From IMG/VR virus record IMGVR_UViG_3300038418_000033, positions 1 to 43,736 of that record: DNA of 43,736 nucleotides. One strand, 5' to 3'. Shown in pieces: positions 1-8,874 of the stretch. How positions within the stretch are numbered: the stretch's first letter is position 1; every line of letters begins with the position of its first letter. The DNA comes from a virus. The notes below the pieces were generated by a model that was not told the DNA's origin, searched no databases, and was given only the letters and a program-made list of their open reading frames with translations. The position numbers were made by a program, and so were the translations under genes.

Positions 1-7
1 GTTGTGT

Positions 8-715
8 ATGTTCATCTATCTGATTGTCAACCACGAGACTGGGAAGTACTATGTCGGTCAGCATAAGGGGAACAACCTAAAAAAATACCTACAGCAGAAG
101 TTTCATCACGCTCAAAAGGGAATCTCCAGTCGTTCCCGTCTTTATAACTCCATGCGTAAGCATCCCCTTCCCTCTTCTTGGTCCATACACGCCCTCCGGG
201 CCGACATCCAAACAAAATCCGAATTAGACGAGACGGAGCGGGACTTCATCAAATTTCTTAGGGCAACTGACCCTGAATATGGCTACAACATATGCCGGAG
301 AGGGGAGGGGTTCACGGGGCCGCACGGACCTGCGGCGAGAGCCAAGGTGACCGAAGCTCTGAAACAAAGATGGGCGCAACCGAACTTCCGGGAACACTGG
401 AGTGAGATTATGAAAGGGCATCCTACATCACAAGAGACTATCGACAAGATTAAGGCTGCCCGTGTCTTGCAGGACGAAGCACCACGGGCCGAAGGCTGTA
501 GGAAGTATGCGGCAGAGCACCCCAAAGAAATGTCAGCACGCCTGTCCCACGAGGCCCACATACTGGGGGGCAGGGCTGGAACACGGGAAGCCAAGCAAAG
601 GGCCGCCAAAATCAGCATTGAAAGAAACAGCCGTAGGAAAGCCCAACATGTTCGCTGGCATGTCAACCGAGGGTTGATTAACCCAGAATGTTTACTTTGT
701 AAACCATCTTTGTAG
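8..715 (+). CDS. GIY-YIG homing endonuclease
   Basis: Free-standing GIY-YIG nuclease, expected to cut DNA at a specific site and spread its own gene. The N-terminus shows the paired motif IYLIV...YYVGQ within the first 20 residues, a basic stretch with SRSRLYNSMRKH, and ETERDFIKF carrying the likely catalytic Glu. A NUMOD-like basic helix region follows. The C-terminus has HVNRG followed by CLLC, a possible metal-binding tail shared with other GIY-YIG proteins here. ATG at 8 is chosen because paralogues at 2860 and 35799 begin MFIYLIVNH at the same place. Only seven upstream bases are visible, so its SD and any hairpin cannot be judged. Confidence 0.88.
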   Translation: MFIYLIVNHETGKYYVGQHKGNNLKKYLQQKFHHAQKGISSRSRLYNSMRKHPLPSSWSIHALRADIQTKSELDETERDFIKFLRATDPEYGYNICRRGEGFTGPHGPAARAKVTEALKQRWAQPNFREHWSEIMKGHPTSQETIDKIKAARVLQDEAPRAEGCRKYAAEHPKEMSARLSHEAHILGGRAGTREAKQRAAKISIERNSRRKAQHVRWHVNRGLINPECLLCKPSL

Positions 716-722
716 GAGGAAT

Positions 723-905
723 ATGCTCCATATCCTCGGAGATAACGGTGATAACCCTCAGATATCAATGACGGGGCGGCCGGACGGGACTTGGCGCATC
801 ATTATCACGGGCGTGAAAGACGCTCTCATCCTACCCAGTGGGCAAGACTTCTGCCCTGATTCGGATGAGCCGGTAAAATGCCCTTATTGTAAGAAACCGA
901 GGTAG
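723..905 (+). CDS. small hypothetical protein with C-terminal CPYC
   Basis: 60-residue protein of unknown function. A strong SD (AGGAGGA) lies just before ATG 723, seven bases after the preceding stop. The sequence is beta-strand-like and ends with FCPD...CPYCKKPR, so a small zinc knuckle is possible but only one CxxC plus one further Cys is present. The next gene starts three bases after its stop, so the two are probably co-translated. Confidence 0.7.
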   Translation: MLHILGDNGDNPQISMTGRPDGTWRIIITGVKDALILPSGQDFCPDSDEPVKCPYCKKPR

Positions 906-908
906 GAC

Positions 909-1511
909 TTGAAGCGAATCATCTTTCTTCGTCATCCTCAGACGGCCTACAACATGGAGCCAATTCGGCTCCGGGGGGCGCTTGACATCCCTCTGTCCCC
1001 GGCTGGATTCGCTCAGATACCACTGATAGTTGAAAAATTAAGGGGTCAATACTGCTGCATCAAACAGGTGTATTCCAGCCCATTGGAGCGGGCTTCCATA
1101 TTGGCAACCACTGTAGCCCATGAGTATGGGTTAAAGGTAGATAAACTAGACGGCCTCAAAAGCCGAGACTACGGCATTATGAATGGCAAACCTGTAGATG
1201 AAGTAAAGGATGTACTGGGAATCCTTGCTACGGGAGCGGGCCGGGATTTGTTCCCCAAGGGTGGGGAATCCATGAACACTTTCCTCGAAAAGTTGATAGA
1301 AGCCATTAAGCAAATCATTTATCAAGCTCCCGAGGATGGGGAGGTTCTAGTCTGCACTCACCTCCAGAACATCATGCTGGGGACGAAGTGGTTATTCAAT
1401 GGATTGCCGGAAATATCCGACTTCACATTCACTTACAGTGAGGCGAATGAAATACCACCGGGTGAGTGGATAGAGGTGAAAAGGGATTGGGTGGTGGTGA
1501 AGAATGATTAG
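909..1511 (+). CDS. histidine phosphatase superfamily protein
   Basis: 200-residue member of the histidine phosphatase (phosphoglycerate mutase-like) superfamily. The N-terminal FLRHPQTAYN is the RHG-type motif with Pro replacing Gly; its His would be phosphorylated in the reaction. YSSPLERA and the later CTHLQN supply the usual second Arg and His. The start is TTG at 909: no ATG lies near, the RHP motif must be N-terminal, and GAGGT lies a short distance upstream. It overlaps the next gene by eight bases. The substrate cannot be told from sequence. A second histidine phosphatase module lies nearby inside the ORF at 3738, so the phage carries two. Confidence 0.82.
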   Translation: MKRIIFLRHPQTAYNMEPIRLRGALDIPLSPAGFAQIPLIVEKLRGQYCCIKQVYSSPLERASILATTVAHEYGLKVDKLDGLKSRDYGIMNGKPVDEVKDVLGILATGAGRDLFPKGGESMNTFLEKLIEAIKQIIYQAPEDGEVLVCTHLQNIMLGTKWLFNGLPEISDFTFTYSEANEIPPGEWIEVKRDWVVVKND

Positions 1512-2814
1512 CGAATTACTGGTCATCAATTCGAGTTATGTTGGCAGCCGGGACCTGTGGTGGGTGGACGACCCCGAGGCAACGAGGGGCTATAATATCT
1601 ACCGGGCCTACGACCATCCAAGCAATTGGAAAAAGCTCAATAAGGGAACATGGCGGGGACACTTCTGGAGAGACCAAGCTTACCTTGAAAAGGTGGAGTT
1701 CATTGTACGCCCGCAGGACTGGGTAGAACAGGGAGAGTTGGGCCGCTGGGCTTTCAAGCTCCCAGAGATCCCCTATTCCAACATTGTGGCGACTCGTCCC
1801 ATGGTAGCCAACAACCCTGATGACATAAAGATTGTCCTCACCGACATGTTTAACAATAAGAGTGAGATACGTCCCACAGAGGTACGGGCACTAGACCAGA
1901 CCGTCTGGTTCCCTATGGACAACACTCTTGCCAAGGGTGGAGCGGTGTCGGATACAGCGGTGGTTTCCACGGATAACGTCGTCGTCGCCAACTATGCTGG
2001 CATTCAGGAAGTAAAGGCATTTTTCAAGAGGCTAGCCAACTACGTGGACATCTACACCTCGCTGGCACGGCAATTCTACACGGTAGTAGGGGTGGGTGAT
2101 GGCGGAGAAATCCACAAGCCCGGAGCACCAGCCGCTCCCGTTGTGAATACCCAAGAAGTAGACCAGATTACTTGGGAATACAAAGAAATGGTAAACCGCA
2201 ACCACTGGGTTTTTGAACAGGTGGGCGAACCCGCTTATATAATGTTTCGCCGGACCCGTGGAGAACCTTGCGGCTGCGGGCGCCCCGAGGCGGGAATGGG
2301 TACTCCCCGTCACGGATGCAAAGTTTGCTTTGAAACCGGGGTCGTCGGAGGTTACTACGGTCCCTATGACTTTCTCTACGTCCCCCCTGACACGGCGCTT
2401 GTCCGTGAACTGGACGAAGGCGGGGGTATCAAAGCGACCCGTGAATCGAAAAGTTACCTGACCAATACCCCCATTGTACAGGATGGTGACCTCATCATTC
2501 GCCGGACTGGGGAACGTCTGGTCATTCACGGCGTCACTTACAAACAACCGAGAGGCATACTCCTCCAACAGGACTTCGGCGTTCAATTACTGACCGAGGG
2601 TGACACCCGTTATCTCATTCCCATCAACACCGGCCTGCCGACACTTTACAACCCCATCTATCGGGATAACCCGGACCAAGGCATCGACCCGCTCCACCTT
2701 AAGGGTGATGGAGAACCTATCGTGAATATCCGGGAGCAACCGGATAAGCCTTTCGAGAACACTATTGAACCCCCGGTAGGGAGGACCGTCACGTTTGGGA
2801 GGATACAAAATTAG
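1504..2814 (+). CDS. putative virion structural protein with Cys-rich insert
   Basis: 436-residue protein rich in aromatic and beta-strand segments, resembling phage virion proteins in composition, but I do not recognise the family. A Cys cluster at about residues 255-280 (CGCGRPE...HGCKVCFETG) could bind zinc. The gene overlaps the phosphatase gene by eight bases. Its 3' end contains GGGAGGATACAAAATTA, which recurs in near-identical form just before the gene at 3738. This suggests that the two genes were adjacent before the GIY-YIG gene between them inserted. Confidence 0.6.
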   Translation: MISELLVINSSYVGSRDLWWVDDPEATRGYNIYRAYDHPSNWKKLNKGTWRGHFWRDQAYLEKVEFIVRPQDWVEQGELGRWAFKLPEIPYSNIVATRPMVANNPDDIKIVLTDMFNNKSEIRPTEVRALDQTVWFPMDNTLAKGGAVSDTAVVSTDNVVVANYAGIQEVKAFFKRLANYVDIYTSLARQFYTVVGVGDGGEIHKPGAPAAPVVNTQEVDQITWEYKEMVNRNHWVFEQVGEPAYIMFRRTRGEPCGCGRPEAGMGTPRHGCKVCFETGVVGGYYGPYDFLYVPPDTALVRELDEGGGIKATRESKSYLTNTPIVQDGDLIIRRTGERLVIHGVTYKQPRGILLQQDFGVQLLTEGDTRYLIPINTGLPTLYNPIYRDNPDQGIDPLHLKGDGEPIVNIREQPDKPFENTIEPPVGRTVTFGRIQN

Positions 2815-2826
2815 AAAGTAAAAAAC

Positions 2827-2859
2827 GAACTTTCCAAAGCACTTATAGGAGGAAGGTTC
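2827..2859 (+). promoter_or_regulatory. RBS-occluding hairpin of GIY-YIG gene 2860
   Basis: GAACTTTCC (2827-2835) pairs with GGAAGGTTC (2851-2859) over nine base pairs with one G-T wobble and a 15-base loop. The 3' arm overlaps the SD (GGAGGA) and ends directly at the ATG. The same hairpin with compensatory changes precedes the related gene at 36575. Confidence 0.7.
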
Positions 2860-3738
2860 ATGTTCATTTATCTTATTGTCAATCACGAAACCGGGAAGTA
2901 CTACGTTGGACAGCACAAAGGGGATAACCTTAAAGCCTACTTGCAGCGTAAATTTTCCGCCGCAAAACACAATGAGGGTAAGGGGGGTTCTTATTTATTC
3001 GCCTCTATGCGTAAACATCCCCTTTCCTCCTCTTGGTCCATTCATGCCCTTCGTTCGGATATCCAAACAAAAGAAGAGCTTAACGAAACCGAGAGGGATT
3101 TTATCAAATTTCTGCGGTCACAAGACCCCGAGTATGGGTACAACATTTGTAAGGGTGGGGAAGGACATACAGGACCGTTATCTCAAGAAACTCGTCAAAA
3201 AATATCTACTCACCACAAACAAATGTGGACTAACCCTGAAATAAAACAACATTTCTTAACACAAATGATAGTGGGGCATAGGAATAGTTCATCGTGGCAT
3301 ACCCCGGAAGGTCTTGAAAAAATTAAACAGGCAATTGCTGGATTAAAACGCACGCCTGAGACATGTAATAAAATACGGATTAAACGTCTGCTACAGCCAG
3401 ACCCCCGGCGTGGGAAACATCATTCAGAGAAAACGAAAAAACGTATTAGCGAGGTCAAAAAAGGTACCCCAAGTTCCTTCCGTGGAAAACACCATAGTGA
3501 TGAGTCAAAAGAGAAAAACCGAAAAGCCCATTTAATAAATCTGCAAGGACAAGATTTTGGAAACGTAATTCCCATGTCTTTAGTAGCGTCTAATCCCCAA
3601 TCCAAGTGGGCGGTTAAATGCATTGTTTGCGGGTCCGAGGGAATAGTGAGGGGGGATAGAATCAGAAGTGGTGATTCCGCTTTCATGAGAGCACACTCTG
3701 GGATACATGAAGTCTCGAATAGGGGGATACAAAACTAA
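2860..3738 (+). CDS. GIY-YIG homing endonuclease with NUMOD3-like repeats
   Basis: 292-residue GIY-YIG nuclease closely related to the proteins at 8 and 35799. MFIYLIVNH and YYVGQHKG form the GIY-YIG motif and ETERDFIKF carries the likely catalytic Glu. Three NUMOD3-like DNA-binding helices follow (SQETRQKIS, HSEKTKKRIS, HSDESKEKNRK). A C-terminal CIVCGSEG segment may be part of a zinc site. The SD is GGAGGA, sequestered in a hairpin. The stop overlaps the start of the next gene (TAATG), and its last codons restore that gene's SD, typical of an element inserted cleanly between two genes. Confidence 0.9.
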   Translation: MFIYLIVNHETGKYYVGQHKGDNLKAYLQRKFSAAKHNEGKGGSYLFASMRKHPLSSSWSIHALRSDIQTKEELNETERDFIKFLRSQDPEYGYNICKGGEGHTGPLSQETRQKISTHHKQMWTNPEIKQHFLTQMIVGHRNSSSWHTPEGLEKIKQAIAGLKRTPETCNKIRIKRLLQPDPRRGKHHSEKTKKRISEVKKGTPSSFRGKHHSDESKEKNRKAHLINLQGQDFGNVIPMSLVASNPQSKWAVKCIVCGSEGIVRGDRIRSGDSAFMRAHSGIHEVSNRGIQN

Positions 3739-3740
3739 TG
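3722..3740 (+). repeat. insertion-junction repeat (partner at 2798-2813)
   Basis: GGGGGATACAAAACTA here matches GGGAGGATACAAAATTA at the end of the gene at 1504. The two copies flank the GIY-YIG gene at 2860. The left copy reads as an SD that would have served the ORF at 3738 before insertion. Confidence 0.5.
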
Positions 3741-5465
3741 TACCTCTACCATTGCACCTCCACTGACCGAGTAGTAAGCATCCAGCATAAAGGGCTACAG
3801 CCTTCAATGGACCCACATTGGGGAGGAGACTTGGGAGATACTTCTCTGGGTAAAGTGTTCTTTGCTGATAACCCCCAGCACGCCTACTATTACGGTGAGA
3901 TTGTCTTTCGTGACACCTTACAGTTAGAGGGAGCAGCGGGCGCTCCCATCCTGTTAAGAGTAAGAAACCTCCAAGGTATGGTACAGGACAAGCAAGATAC
4001 CCACTCATTCTATGCCGAGAGGGTAATTCCCCCGCAAACCATTGAGATAATGTGGCATGGGTGGAAACCTATAAAGAGCGCCGGGGGATATTGGGATGAG
4101 ATGGAGTACCGCCTCAATGACGATGAGAACGTTTATGAAGACTGGGAAGGTACCCCATTCGACAGTATAGAGGAAGTCTTGGCGGATGCCAAGGCGTCCA
4201 TTCTAGCACCGGCTAAATCTGGAACTCTTAAAAGAGGGGACCGTATGCCAGATAAGACCAAACCCACTGTATGTTTTGTCCGCCACGGGCACACCCCCTA
4301 TAACTCCTCTACCGGGGATTCCATGGATAGCCGCATCCGGGGATTCACCAATGTGCCCTTAGATGAGATTGGAAAACAACAGGCAGGGAAAACGGCCAAA
4401 AAATTTAAGGGTATGGATATAAAGGAGATATACTCCTCCGACCTTGACCGTGCCGCTTATACAGCAAATGAAATAAAGAAGGTCACGGGGGCTAAACTCT
4501 ACCTCATCCCCAACTTACGACCGTGGGACCTCGGAGATTGGGCTGGAGATACGGTCCGAGAACATATTGAGGAACTCGAACTCCTCCAGAAAAATATCGA
4601 CCAAGCCGCTCCCGGAGGCAAGCCCTTCCGGGAGTTCTATGACCGGGCGGTCAGCATTGTCAAGTGGCTACAGGAGAGAGCCATAAAGCTTAACGGGAGG
4701 ATAGTTGCTGTCACTCACTCCCGGTTTTTGAACTCCCTGCCCTGCATCATTTCCGAGGGTGACCCTACTACCGTACCTCTGGCTGGGGGAGCCGCCACTG
4801 GGCAAGTCATTGAAATTGAAAAGGTTGACGGAAATTGGGCTATGCGAACCCTTGATGACGAGATTCAAGAAGTGGAAGAACAGAAGGCAAAATCCAAAGA
4901 AGGCGACTATACAAGCCATAAGAGAGGAACGCCCATGGGAATTTCTACGAAAGCAAGCGATTTGGCGGCATTGGTATCAAAAACCGCCCAAGTATTGTGC
5001 GAGGGGGACCACCCCAACGCCGATTCCGACCTACAAGCCATGGTGGGCGACCCCACGGATGTCCGTACTTCCACCTTTGCCCAGTTCCACCCCAATCCGG
5101 GGACCATGCAGCTTCCCAATCCTCTCAGCCCTATCGAGGGAGACGAGATTTTCTTCGCCTATATGCTGCCGGGGGCCGTATTCCAAGCTCATGATGGCAG
5201 CGAGTGGAACATCCTGTTTTATGACGGGGCCGACTCCATTCAGATTGAGAACCGCTGGTACCCAAGGATTTCATGGTTTGTGTCCATCGGAGATATCCGG
5301 CGCAGCATTCACCAGTGGATTGAACCCATCACTCAGACCGTTCCGCCTCCGCCGCCCGGCGTCGATTACAGCGCCCTGCCGGTCAAGGTCATGGACAAGG
5401 AAGACAACATCGGAAGTGCTGATGCACTGACCGATGACAAGGTCAGCGGCGGAAGTAGCTGGTAA
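3738..5465 (+). CDS. ART-like / histidine phosphatase / virion-like three-module ORF
   Basis: 575-residue ORF with three unrelated modules. Residues 1-165 resemble the ADP-ribosyltransferase fold seen in phage polyvalent proteins: LYHCTS at the N-terminus, GLQPS, then GKVFFADNPQHAYYYG and a late IPPQTIEI strand. Residues about 170-390 are a histidine phosphatase with CFVRHGHTPYN and the second His in VTHSRF. Residues about 400-575 look like a virion protein. Each later module begins with an in-frame ATG (4245 and 4935) preceded by its own SD (AGAGGGG, GAGAGGAA), translated as KRG in both cases. Three separate products, a fusion, or both are possible. I infer former separate genes joined without a stop. 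Confidence 0.65.
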   Translation: MYLYHCTSTDRVVSIQHKGLQPSMDPHWGGDLGDTSLGKVFFADNPQHAYYYGEIVFRDTLQLEGAAGAPILLRVRNLQGMVQDKQDTHSFYAERVIPPQTIEIMWHGWKPIKSAGGYWDEMEYRLNDDENVYEDWEGTPFDSIEEVLADAKASILAPAKSGTLKRGDRMPDKTKPTVCFVRHGHTPYNSSTGDSMDSRIRGFTNVPLDEIGKQQAGKTAKKFKGMDIKEIYSSDLDRAAYTANEIKKVTGAKLYLIPNLRPWDLGDWAGDTVREHIEELELLQKNIDQAAPGGKPFREFYDRAVSIVKWLQERAIKLNGRIVAVTHSRFLNSLPCIISEGDPTTVPLAGGAATGQVIEIEKVDGNWAMRTLDDEIQEVEEQKAKSKEGDYTSHKRGTPMGISTKASDLAALVSKTAQVLCEGDHPNADSDLQAMVGDPTDVRTSTFAQFHPNPGTMQLPNPLSPIEGDEIFFAYMLPGAVFQAHDGSEWNILFYDGADSIQIENRWYPRISWFVSIGDIRRSIHQWIEPITQTVPPPPPGVDYSALPVKVMDKEDNIGSADALTDDKVSGGSSW

Positions 5466-5502
5466 ATTTTGGCGGAGAGTCAGTGAAACAGTAGGAGGAA
5501 AC

Positions 5503-5727
5503 ATGGTAATCACCTCAGCAGTAGTCGGTTTGGCAATCAGCCACGTCGTAGCCATCGTCGTTGGATGGTGGGCAAAGGCCAAGGCCGTAGCCACGGCAGA
5601 AGCCGCCAAGGTTAAGCCGGAAGCCGAGAAGGTTCTCGCCGCAGTCAAGGCAGAACTTGCCAAGGCAGAAGCCGTTGCCGAGACGGATGCGAAAAAGGTT
5701 ATCGCCGCCATCAAAGCAAAGCTGTAA
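5503..5727 (+). CDS. small membrane protein with Ala/Lys-rich helix
   Basis: 74 residues. The start ATG 5503 is set by the SD TAGGAGGAA; an in-frame upstream extension is open but has no SD. An N-terminal hydrophobic helix (VVGLAISHVVAIVVGWW) is followed by a long Ala/Lys/Glu helix built of repeated AKA and AEA units, probably a coiled coil or amphipathic rod. Function unknown; it lies between virion-type genes, so a role in the particle or lysis is possible but unproven. Confidence 0.7.
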   Translation: MVITSAVVGLAISHVVAIVVGWWAKAKAVATAEAAKVKPEAEKVLAAVKAELAKAEAVAETDAKKVIAAIKAKL

Positions 5728-5809
5728 CCAACCGGGGGTTCCCGCCTATCATGCCTGTTCAGTGGCTTGGTAACTGAAACGCCTATCGAGTTCTTTGTAG
5801 GGAGCATTT

Positions 5810-7483
5810 ATGCTTGACTTGACGGGCGGGAATCTCGTCGCTTATCTCCGCAGAGTTATCGAAGACGCCGTAAACCGGTCCCCCCGGTTCCGGTACACCC
5901 TTGGAGAAGTCTCTTCTCAGTACAACAACCTCATTCAATGGAAGGACGCTCAAATCAGCATCAAGAACGTCACCTCCACCGGCAACCGCCTCTCTCCTGA
6001 CTACTTCATGTGCAAGAACTACGGGCGGGCAATTCTTGCCAAAATCCAGAGCAAAGAGGGGGGATTCATTGAGTGGGTGCAAGAGGTGGATTCCACCCGG
6101 CAGACGCCCGCAGCCGGGGTATACTATTTCAATGTGGATGAGGTCAATGAGCAGACACGGGACGTAGACCTAACCATCCAGAAATACACATGGCAAGAGG
6201 GTAAGGTTGTCAACGCCCAAGGCTCCATCGTCTACTTCGCCCCCCAAATTGACGGCACTACGGTCTCAGGGTATGTCTCAGGCAGGGGAAGCCCCCCAAC
6301 GCCTCTGGAAACGGCTGTAAACGACGGCACGTGGCAAACTACGCTCGTTTCTCCTCCTGTGCCGGTAGATTTGCTCCTCGCCCCGCATTTTGGCTATTTG
6401 CTGACCGATACCCCAGCCGGGTTGGTCCTCTTCGCCGGGTCCCCACCCGTCCAGCTTACTCCCCTGTTGGATTACTGGTATCAACAGACCGTCCAGCAAG
6501 TGGTATGCCAAAGTACCGTGGGAGGACAAGAAGTCGTTGGCATTCCGCTGGGCCTTGTGGACGTTCCGGGAGGCGGAAGCCCGCCGCAGATGGTTCAGAC
6601 CCTCCTCTCCTTCACGCTTACGGACCAGAACGGCTACGAACTTATCAAAGGGAAGGATTACACCTACTTTGCCAGCAATGATTGGCTGGAACTCTCTCCG
6701 TACACGCCGCCCGGAATGACCATTACGGCAAACATGGTCGTTAAGGTTGACCCCACGGGCGTACCGGGGACCAACCCGGAGAATATCCTACAGACGCAAG
6801 TGACGGAGGGAAACAGTCTAGCACCGGGGCAGGTATTCGTACAGACCTCTCTCGGAAACTACACGTCACTCGTACCCAATACGGATGGGACTTGTACCTT
6901 GCCCACTCTTCTCTTGCCGGGGGAATGGTGCCGCTGGGAAGTTCGAGTAGATACAGGAAGAACAAAGGCCCGAGCCAAAAAGTACAACCTCAATGAGAAT
7001 GTCCTCCCCGGCCTGCGGATAGCTATCGGTGACAACGTTCTCAAGGATGACCAAGTGGCTATCATCGTGCAGCCCTACACCGCCGAGACCTATGAGGTAT
7101 ACGGGAGCAAGGAGAACCTGACCTTCACCGTGGACTGCCGGGCAAATGACCTCCAGACCGCCTCCGACCTCAGCGAGTTGCTCCGCCGAGAGCTTCTCAT
7201 CATGCGCCGGACGAATATGGAGGCAGACGGCATCACCTTGTTTGAAGCCAGCCGGTCGTATGTGGGATTGCAGCGTGACCTCAGCGGCACCGCTCCACAG
7301 TTTGTCTACAGTCTGACTGTTTCCGCTATGGCAGATTGGAAAGTGTTTGTACCACTGGTCACCCGGCTGGTCACCTTGGAAATAACCAGCACCGCCACGG
7401 TGTCATCCTACGGTCCGGGTATATCGCTTACGCCCCGAGTCAAAGTGTTTGGCAACACCAAGTTCTTAGAATCTTACACGTAA
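5810..7483 (+). CDS. putative virion structural protein
   Basis: 557-residue protein with SD TAGGGAG before ATG 5810. It is rich in Pro, Gly, Thr and beta-strand segments, typical of tail or baseplate proteins. I do not recognise the family. It is the last clear gene of the + strand block. Directly after its stop an open stretch in the next frame reads as protein-like sequence (see 7470-7652), so its true C-terminus may be longer if a base is wrong. Confidence 0.6.
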   Translation: MLDLTGGNLVAYLRRVIEDAVNRSPRFRYTLGEVSSQYNNLIQWKDAQISIKNVTSTGNRLSPDYFMCKNYGRAILAKIQSKEGGFIEWVQEVDSTRQTPAAGVYYFNVDEVNEQTRDVDLTIQKYTWQEGKVVNAQGSIVYFAPQIDGTTVSGYVSGRGSPPTPLETAVNDGTWQTTLVSPPVPVDLLLAPHFGYLLTDTPAGLVLFAGSPPVQLTPLLDYWYQQTVQQVVCQSTVGGQEVVGIPLGLVDVPGGGSPPQMVQTLLSFTLTDQNGYELIKGKDYTYFASNDWLELSPYTPPGMTITANMVVKVDPTGVPGTNPENILQTQVTEGNSLAPGQVFVQTSLGNYTSLVPNTDGTCTLPTLLLPGEWCRWEVRVDTGRTKARAKKYNLNENVLPGLRIAIGDNVLKDDQVAIIVQPYTAETYEVYGSKENLTFTVDCRANDLQTASDLSELLRRELLIMRRTNMEADGITLFEASRSYVGLQRDLSGTAPQFVYSLTVSAMADWKVFVPLVTRLVTLEITSTATVSSYGPGISLTPRVKVFGNTKFLESYT

Positions 7484-7652
7484 CCGGTCAATCTTCAATT
7501 CCATCCGCCCGTTCGCCGGTATTGACAATGACCTGTACCAGCCTCATTTCTTCGACCACTCCCACCGCAAGTTACTGCCGTCGTATTTCTCAAAAGCGAG
7601 GCAGGGACTCCCGAGGGGAGCATGGGCTGACCCGGCGATTTCGGGGTAGTGT
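7470..7652 (+). pseudogene. open protein-like stretch without start codon
   Basis: This frame is open from a TAG at 7467 to a TAG near 7650 and reads like protein (SIRPFAGIDNDLYQPHFFD, then KLLPSYFSKARQGLPRGAW). No ATG, GTG or TTG with an SD is present. It could be a remnant of a virion gene, or the C-terminus of the preceding gene in a shifted frame. No clear terminator is visible between the converging + and - gene blocks. Confidence 0.3.
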
Positions 7653-7653
7653 T

Positions 7654-7851
7654 TCATGCGTATATACCGCAGTACTCTGCGTCAGGATGCTCTTTGCAAT
7701 ATGGGCATGGGTCCACATGTATGCGGCTCAAGACCCGTGCGTAATACTCAATGTAAGGCTCCTCGTATCTTCCCGTCATGGGGCGACCGCACTTTGCACA
7801 ATACATGTCAACTTCTAAAGAGATGGTCCCCGCACTGCTCGTAATAGTCAT
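7654..7851 (-). CDS. small zinc-ribbon protein
   Basis: 65 residues starting at ATG 7851, eight bases past the AAA+ gene's stop and preceded by GAGGG. YCAKCGRPM and PCPYCKEH give two CxxC knuckles spaced like a zinc ribbon. Function unknown; the close spacing suggests it is co-translated with the AAA+ ATPase. It is the last gene of the - strand block. Confidence 0.7.
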   Translation of the reverse strand: MTITSSAGTISLEVDMYCAKCGRPMTGRYEEPYIEYYARVLSRIHVDPCPYCKEHPDAEYCGIYA

Positions 7852-7858
7852 ACTACCC

Positions 7859-8851
7859 TCACTTGTTAAAGCCCGGATGCGAGACGCCTTCACTGGACTT
7901 CGGCTTAATCTTCATTCCCTTTAGCCGTTCGATGGTTTCGTCAAATGGCCGGTCAAGGCATTGCGTAGCGACCACGAACTCCCGCAGGTGGGCAATGCTG
8001 AGGTCGTTGGTTTCCTTCGCCCAACCGGCTATTTGCTCTTTCGTGAATTTCTCTCCGATGGCACGGGTCAGATACATGCGTCGGGCCGACTCGTCCGGCA
8101 TAGGGACCTTTATCACTTCGTCAAAGCGGCTCGGGCGGTTGACGATACGAGGCCCGAGGTTCTCAGGGTAGTTCGTCGTGGCGATATGCACCACGTTGTT
8201 TACCTGATGCTCACCGTCCAGAAAGCTGAGCAAATCGTGTTCGCCCCGGTGCTCAATCACTTCCTCAATATCTTCCATGATGACGATAAGCGGGCGGTCC
8301 GGCTCTATCCGGCGAAGGACCCGCAGAGCGTTGATTGCCATGCCCGGATGCTGGCAGATGATGACAATACCGCCCCGCTTGATGAGCTTTTCAATAAGCA
8401 GAGCGACCGTCGCCGTCTTACCCGACCCGGCGTTGCCCCACAGGAGGATACCCCGCTTGAACAGGATGCCCATAGCGGAGAACTTCTCCTTGGAGTCCCA
8501 AAAGGTTTCGATGGAGTTGATGACCTGTTGAGTGACCGTCTCCCCAAGGTCATAAAGGGTGTCAGTCATTGGCTTGGACTTGAGGAAGTATATCCTCCCG
8601 TCGCTGTCCTGAGAGAGGTTGTAGACCCCCGGAGGAAGCGTATCAGTGGTCTTGGAGGAGGCGGAAAAGCTACCGTTAGGATGCACCTGCCACTGGCAGA
8701 CGTTCATGGTGATGACATCATCGGATTCGTCGCTCCCCGTGGGACCTTGGGCGCTAGTCTTATTTCCACGGGGAACACCTTGGTCTGAATCCCTTGCTGC
8801 CTTATCGTTCATCCTACCTTGCAGTTCCGCCCAATCGTCGGATGCTGACAT
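7859..8851 (-). CDS. AAA+ ATPase
   Basis: About 330 residues with a disordered acidic N-terminus and one AAA+ module. Walker A GNAGSGKT is near residues 139-146, Walker B PLIVIMEDIE near 187-196, sensor 1 IATTNYPE near 223-230, and RPSRFD near 239-244 supplies Arg fingers. This resembles the FtsH/katanin-type AAA clade, with no protease or other catalytic domain. ATG 8851 is preferred because GAGGGAGAAA precedes it; an ATG at 8875 overlaps the NAMPT stop (TAATG) but lacks an SD. Gene order suggests co-expression with NAD synthesis genes. The substrate is unknown. Confidence 0.82.
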   Translation of the reverse strand: MSASDDWAELQGRMNDKAARDSDQGVPRGNKTSAQGPTGSDESDDVITMNVCQWQVHPNGSFSASSKTTDTLPPGVYNLSQDSDGRIYFLKSKPMTDTLYDLGETVTQQVINSIETFWDSKEKFSAMGILFKRGILLWGNAGSGKTATVALLIEKLIKRGGIVIICQHPGMAINALRVLRRIEPDRPLIVIMEDIEEVIEHRGEHDLLSFLDGEHQVNNVVHIATTNYPENLGPRIVNRPSRFDEVIKVPMPDESARRMYLTRAIGEKFTKEQIAGWAKETNDLSIAHLREFVVATQCLDRPFDETIERLKGMKIKPKSSEGVSHPGFNK

Positions 8852-8874
8852 ATTTTCTCCCTCACATTTCGGCA

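Noticed and set aside
4759-5430. 223-residue ORF in another frame of the three-module ORF
   Set aside because: Arg/Pro-rich out-of-frame shadow without an SD; the main frame carries the phosphatase and virion-like modules.
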